This document shows positions 5,898 through 7,760 of a stretch of 7,760 bases of DNA, piece by piece (within the stretch, counting starts at the first letter, position 1; the number at the start of each line of letters is the position of its first letter). Origin of the DNA: Accumulibacter sp. GTDB lineage: Bacteria; Pseudomonadota; Gammaproteobacteria; Burkholderiales; Rhodocyclaceae. The notes under the pieces are model-generated. The model was given only the letters and a program-made list of their open reading frames with translations. It had not been told where the DNA came from and did not search any database. The position numbers were made by a program, and so were the translations under genes. The stretch covers positions 1 through 7,760 of the forward strand of contig JAITAJ010000147.1 of the NCBI GenBank assembly GCA_031284185.1, in the 5' to 3' direction.

Positions 5898-7421
5898 ATG
5901 TCTACTCCAGATTCTTCCGTTGATTTCGAGAACACCGCCGACGGCGGGTCCAGCCATTTGCCGGCCGGATCGCGCCCGGACCGCGCGAAAAAGCCGACGC
6001 CGCAGGCGATGGCCCGTGGATTCGAGGACACGCTCAAGCGTTTGCGCCTGCTGAAAAACCTCAGCAAACAGTACGCGCAGAATTCATCGGTCCTTGACGA
6101 TCTTTACGCGCGCAGCATCGAAACCGTCGAGGCGCGGCTGCGTCTGCTCGCGGAAATGTCCTTGCCCATTTCTCAGAAACCCAGGCAGATCATTCGCAAC
6201 ATGCAGGATCTACTGGATGCTCTGGCCAGACTCCTGCTGAATTCCGAGGCGGAAAAAGACGAGACCGACTCCCAGGTGCCCGCGGACGGCCTGTCTCCCC
6301 TGGCGCTTTGGCGGGTGCTGCGCCTTCTTTCCCGGCATCTTTTCATCAGCAGCCTGACGGCCTCTCCGCCCGGAGCGGGCGTCTGGAGGCAACTGCATCA
6401 GGTGTATGACATCGTTCGCCGGCAGGGTGTCGCGCAGATCGTCCCGGAAGGCGCGACGCGCTCGCTCAGGGACGAATACTTCGCGGCGGTATTGCTGGGA
6501 TGCGCTCAACCGACCTCGTTCACCGGCCGCGACGTCTATTTTCTCGACAAATATCTCGAGCGTTTCTGCGGGCGGGTCGATACGAACGTCGACGCCCCCT
6601 CGGGAAGCCAGGTCGTATTCTGGATCGATCCGGGAAGCGACGTTCCCGCCGCTCCGTATTCCAGGAAGCCGCCGACCCGCGAAGTGCCGGTGCTCAATTT
6701 TTCCTGCCATCGTCTGGCGTCCCTTCTCGAAAGCCAGTTGCTCGCGCTCGAAACCGGAACGCCGCCGAAGTGGCTCAATCTCCCGTCCTTTGCCGCCACG
6801 CCCGCCGGACTCGGCGTGTTGAGCCGCCTGATCCATCTCTGGGGCAATCCGGGCACGCGGCGTTTCCATCGGCGCAGCCAGAACTATCGCGGCGAGCTGT
6901 GTCTCGGTTTCGACAACCTTCGCCGTCTCTACAAAAAAGAGCAGAAATCGGTTGAAATATCCGCCTGGATGATCACCAACGAAAGCCCGGACGGCTATGC
7001 CGTGATGCACCTCTCGGGGAAGACGCAAGCGATCACGGTCGGAAACATCGCCGCCTTGCGCACGGAGAACGGGGAGAACTGGCAGCTATGTATCATTCGC
7101 TGGGCGCTATCGGAAAATCAGGAACACATCGAACTGGGTCTGCAAATCCTGGCGTCCCGAGCCTATGCGGCGGATATCGCCCTGCCGTCGCAGACGGAAG
7201 CGGACACCCGCTACCGGCCCACGCTGGTTCTGCCGATCACGCCCAAGCTCCGCCAGAGCGAAGCGCTGATCGTTCCCACGGGAACGCTGTCCGGGCACTC
7301 GAAGAATCTCGTTCTGATCATCGAGCGGAACAACGTCGAGATACGCGAGATCGGCAGCGTCCGGTGCGACGAGCGCAATGGTCTCATCGAGCTGTATGGG
7401 ATAACTTCCGTCTGGAATTAG
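5898..7421 (+). CDS. Uncharacterised protein with degenerate PilZ-like C-terminal region
   Basis: I do not recognise a named family. The 507-residue product has no signal peptide or clear membrane segment, so it is probably cytoplasmic. Residues 1-40 are polar and Pro/Ser-rich. About 41-225 are largely helical (for example GFEDTLKRLRLLKNLSKQYA, 41-60). About 320-425 look beta-rich and PilZ-like: RRFHRR (321-326) resembles the RxxxR loop, and ITNESPDGYAV (359-369) contains N361-x-S363-x-x-G366, matching the (D/N)xSxxG motif. These are followed by VGNIAALR, WQLCIIRW and IELGLQIL, the strand pattern expected of such barrels. The spacing from RxxxR to NxSxxG is long, so cyclic-di-GMP binding is uncertain. 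The ATG at 5898 lacks a Shine-Dalgarno; Met38 at 6009 is an alternative. It is transcribed away from the rhamnose operon, which would fit control of polysaccharide output (inference). Confidence 0.75.
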   Translation: MSTPDSSVDFENTADGGSSHLPAGSRPDRAKKPTPQAMARGFEDTLKRLRLLKNLSKQYAQNSSVLDDLYARSIETVEARLRLLAEMSLPISQKPRQIIRNMQDLLDALARLLLNSEAEKDETDSQVPADGLSPLALWRVLRLLSRHLFISSLTASPPGAGVWRQLHQVYDIVRRQGVAQIVPEGATRSLRDEYFAAVLLGCAQPTSFTGRDVYFLDKYLERFCGRVDTNVDAPSGSQVVFWIDPGSDVPAAPYSRKPPTREVPVLNFSCHRLASLLESQLLALETGTPPKWLNLPSFAATPAGLGVLSRLIHLWGNPGTRRFHRRSQNYRGELCLGFDNLRRLYKKEQKSVEISAWMITNESPDGYAVMHLSGKTQAITVGNIAALRTENGENWQLCIIRWALSENQEHIELGLQILASRAYAADIALPSQTEADTRYRPTLVLPITPKLRQSEALIVPTGTLSGHSKNLVLIIERNNVEIREIGSVRCDERNGLIELYGITSVWN

Positions 7422-7431
7422 AGCGACTATC

Positions 7432-7464
7432 AGAAGACAGAAATCAGAGAAGACAGAAGACAGA
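7432..7464 (+). repeat. Degenerate 7-nt repeat array, left arm
   Basis: The unit AGAAGAC recurs as AGAAGAC, AGAAATC, AG, AGAAGAC, AGAAGAC, AGA, starting 11 nt after the stop of the 507-residue gene. The last 17 nt (7448-7464) are the exact reverse complement of 7520-7536. Confidence 0.85.
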
Positions 7465-7536
7465 TTGACTTGGGCGCTTCGCGCCGGGAGATGAACGGAA
7501 AACCGAGCGTTGGGGGTTCTCTGTCTTCTGTCTTCT
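7448..7536 (+). terminator. Inverted repeat with nested hairpin, possible transcript end of the plus-strand gene
   Basis: Seventeen-bp perfect arms (7448-7464 and 7520-7536) flank a 55-nt loop. Inside it a GC hairpin GGCGC-TTC-GCGCC lies at 7473-7485. The right arm is followed by GTCTTTTCT (7537-7545), a modest T-run. This could end or stabilise the upstream transcript, but the large loop and poor T-run make it an untypical intrinsic terminator. A repetitive element that happens to sit here is equally likely. Confidence 0.4.
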
Positions 7537-7543
7537 GTCTTTT
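7520..7543 (-). repeat. Degenerate 7-nt repeat array, right arm
   Basis: Here the complementary unit GTCTTCT is seen at 7523-7529 and 7530-7536, followed by GTCTTTT at 7537-7543. It is in opposite orientation to the array at 7432-7464. Confidence 0.85.
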
Positions 7544-7565
7544 CTAAGGAAACGCTGAACAAGTG
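7544..7565 (+). mobile_element. Possible solo terminus of an IS5-like insertion sequence
   Basis: CTAA followed by GGAAACGCTGAACAAGTG resembles a YTAR target site next to an IS5-family terminal repeat; IS5 itself begins GGAAGGTGCGAACAAG. No transposase and no matching inverted end are visible, so at most this is a remnant or the outer end of a small non-autonomous element. The comparison is from memory. Confidence 0.25.
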
Positions 7566-7626
7566 AGAAAATAGAAGAAGAAGAGAGTCAGACAAGGATT
7601 GAGACGGCGAATATGACTTAGCCAGC

Positions 7627-7760
7627 GTAGCCCGGACTCGTAGGTTGGACAAGGCCGCAGGCCGCCGTCCAACGGTCGTGAAAATGCGGCGCGCAGCGCC
7701 GGATATTGGCCCCCCGGACTGCGCTTCGCTTGTCCAGGCTACAGTTGTAGGTCGGGCATA
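7627..7760. repeat. Cluster of palindromic intergenic repeats, cut by right edge
   Basis: Three hairpins are visible. The first pairs GTTGGAC (7644-7650) with GTCCAAC (7667-7673), with an inner GGCC-GCA-GGCC. The second is GGCGC-GCA-GCGCC (7688-7700). The third pairs CCCGGAC (7713-7719) with GTCCAGG (7732-7738), one mismatch. GTAGCCCGGAC (7627-7637) and GTCCAGGCTAC (7732-7742) are near-inverted copies of each other. GTAGGTCGGGCATA (7747-7760) looks like the start of another unit. The GTAG-plus-stem layout resembles palindromic repeats scattered between genes in many proteobacteria. Confidence 0.7.

Larger units (their letters stand above)
7422..7760. other. Gene-free repeat-rich tail
   Basis: This 339-bp stretch holds no convincing coding region or RNA gene. 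It contains 7-nt repeats in inverted arrangement, a short GC hairpin, a possible insertion-sequence end, an A/G-rich run (7565-7600) and a cluster of palindromic repeats continuing past the right edge. Base composition shifts abruptly within it, from A/G- or T/C-rich to GC-rich, unlike the uniform coding regions. Confidence 0.8.

Noticed and set aside
5116..6054. Plus-strand open frame of 312 codons crossing rfbB and the divergent promoters
   Set aside because: It overlaps rfbB antisense, the intergenic control region and the start of the real plus-strand gene in another frame.
7271..7286. Palindrome CGTTCCC-AC-GGGAACG inside the plus-strand gene
   Set aside because: It lies in the middle of a coding region, is short, and encodes ordinary residues (IVPTGT); a regulatory role is not supported.
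7107..7652. Minus-strand open frame of 181 codons across the end of the plus-strand gene and the repeats
   Set aside because: It runs antisense through coding sequence and then through the heptamer repeats, giving low-complexity Ser/Arg/Leu stretches with no family similarity.

Overview
The window is GC-rich proteobacterial DNA. Almost all of it is one sugar-nucleotide operon on the minus strand, with a single uncharacterised gene transcribed away from it and a repeat-filled non-coding tail. The periplasmic ATP-dependent DNA ligase (LigE type), the NxSxxG-bearing C-terminal region of the divergent protein and the palindromic intergenic repeats suit a beta- or gammaproteobacterium, with beta slightly favoured. 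That placement is inference, as there is no phylogenetic marker.

Minus-strand operon (about 5814 down to 1 and beyond). The order of transcription is rfbB - rfbD - ligE - rfbA - rfbC - manC. A good sigma70-type promoter (TTGCCA, 18 nt, TATGAT) lies just upstream of rfbB. Three junctions are 4-nt ATGA stop/start overlaps (rfbB/rfbD, rfbD/ligE, rfbA/rfbC). ligE and rfbA are 20 nt apart, with a strong Shine-Dalgarno for rfbA. manC follows rfbC after 100 nt and runs out of the window at its C-terminus. RfbA, RfbB, RfbC and RfbD together turn glucose-1-phosphate and dTTP into dTDP-L-rhamnose. ManC supplies GDP-mannose. The operon therefore feeds a rhamnose- and mannose-containing (or mannose-derived) surface or exopolysaccharide. 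No glycosyltransferase or exporter is visible here.

The odd member is ligE, an exported minimal DNA ligase coupled by overlap inside an otherwise textbook rhamnose operon. Its start codon and the rfbD stop lie inside a perfect 15-bp inverted repeat with a 10-nt loop, and it has no visible Shine-Dalgarno. This is the most unusual structure in the window.

Plus strand. After a 146-bp divergent promoter region with a small dyad (5837-5850), a 507-residue protein of unknown function is encoded. Its N-terminal half is helical and its C-terminal region looks like a degenerate PilZ domain. If so, it could be a cyclic-di-GMP effector related to polysaccharide output. From 7422 to 7760 there is no gene. 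That stretch holds degenerate 7-nt repeats forming a 17-bp inverted repeat, a possible IS5-like terminus, and a cluster of GC-rich palindromic repeats that continues past the right edge.
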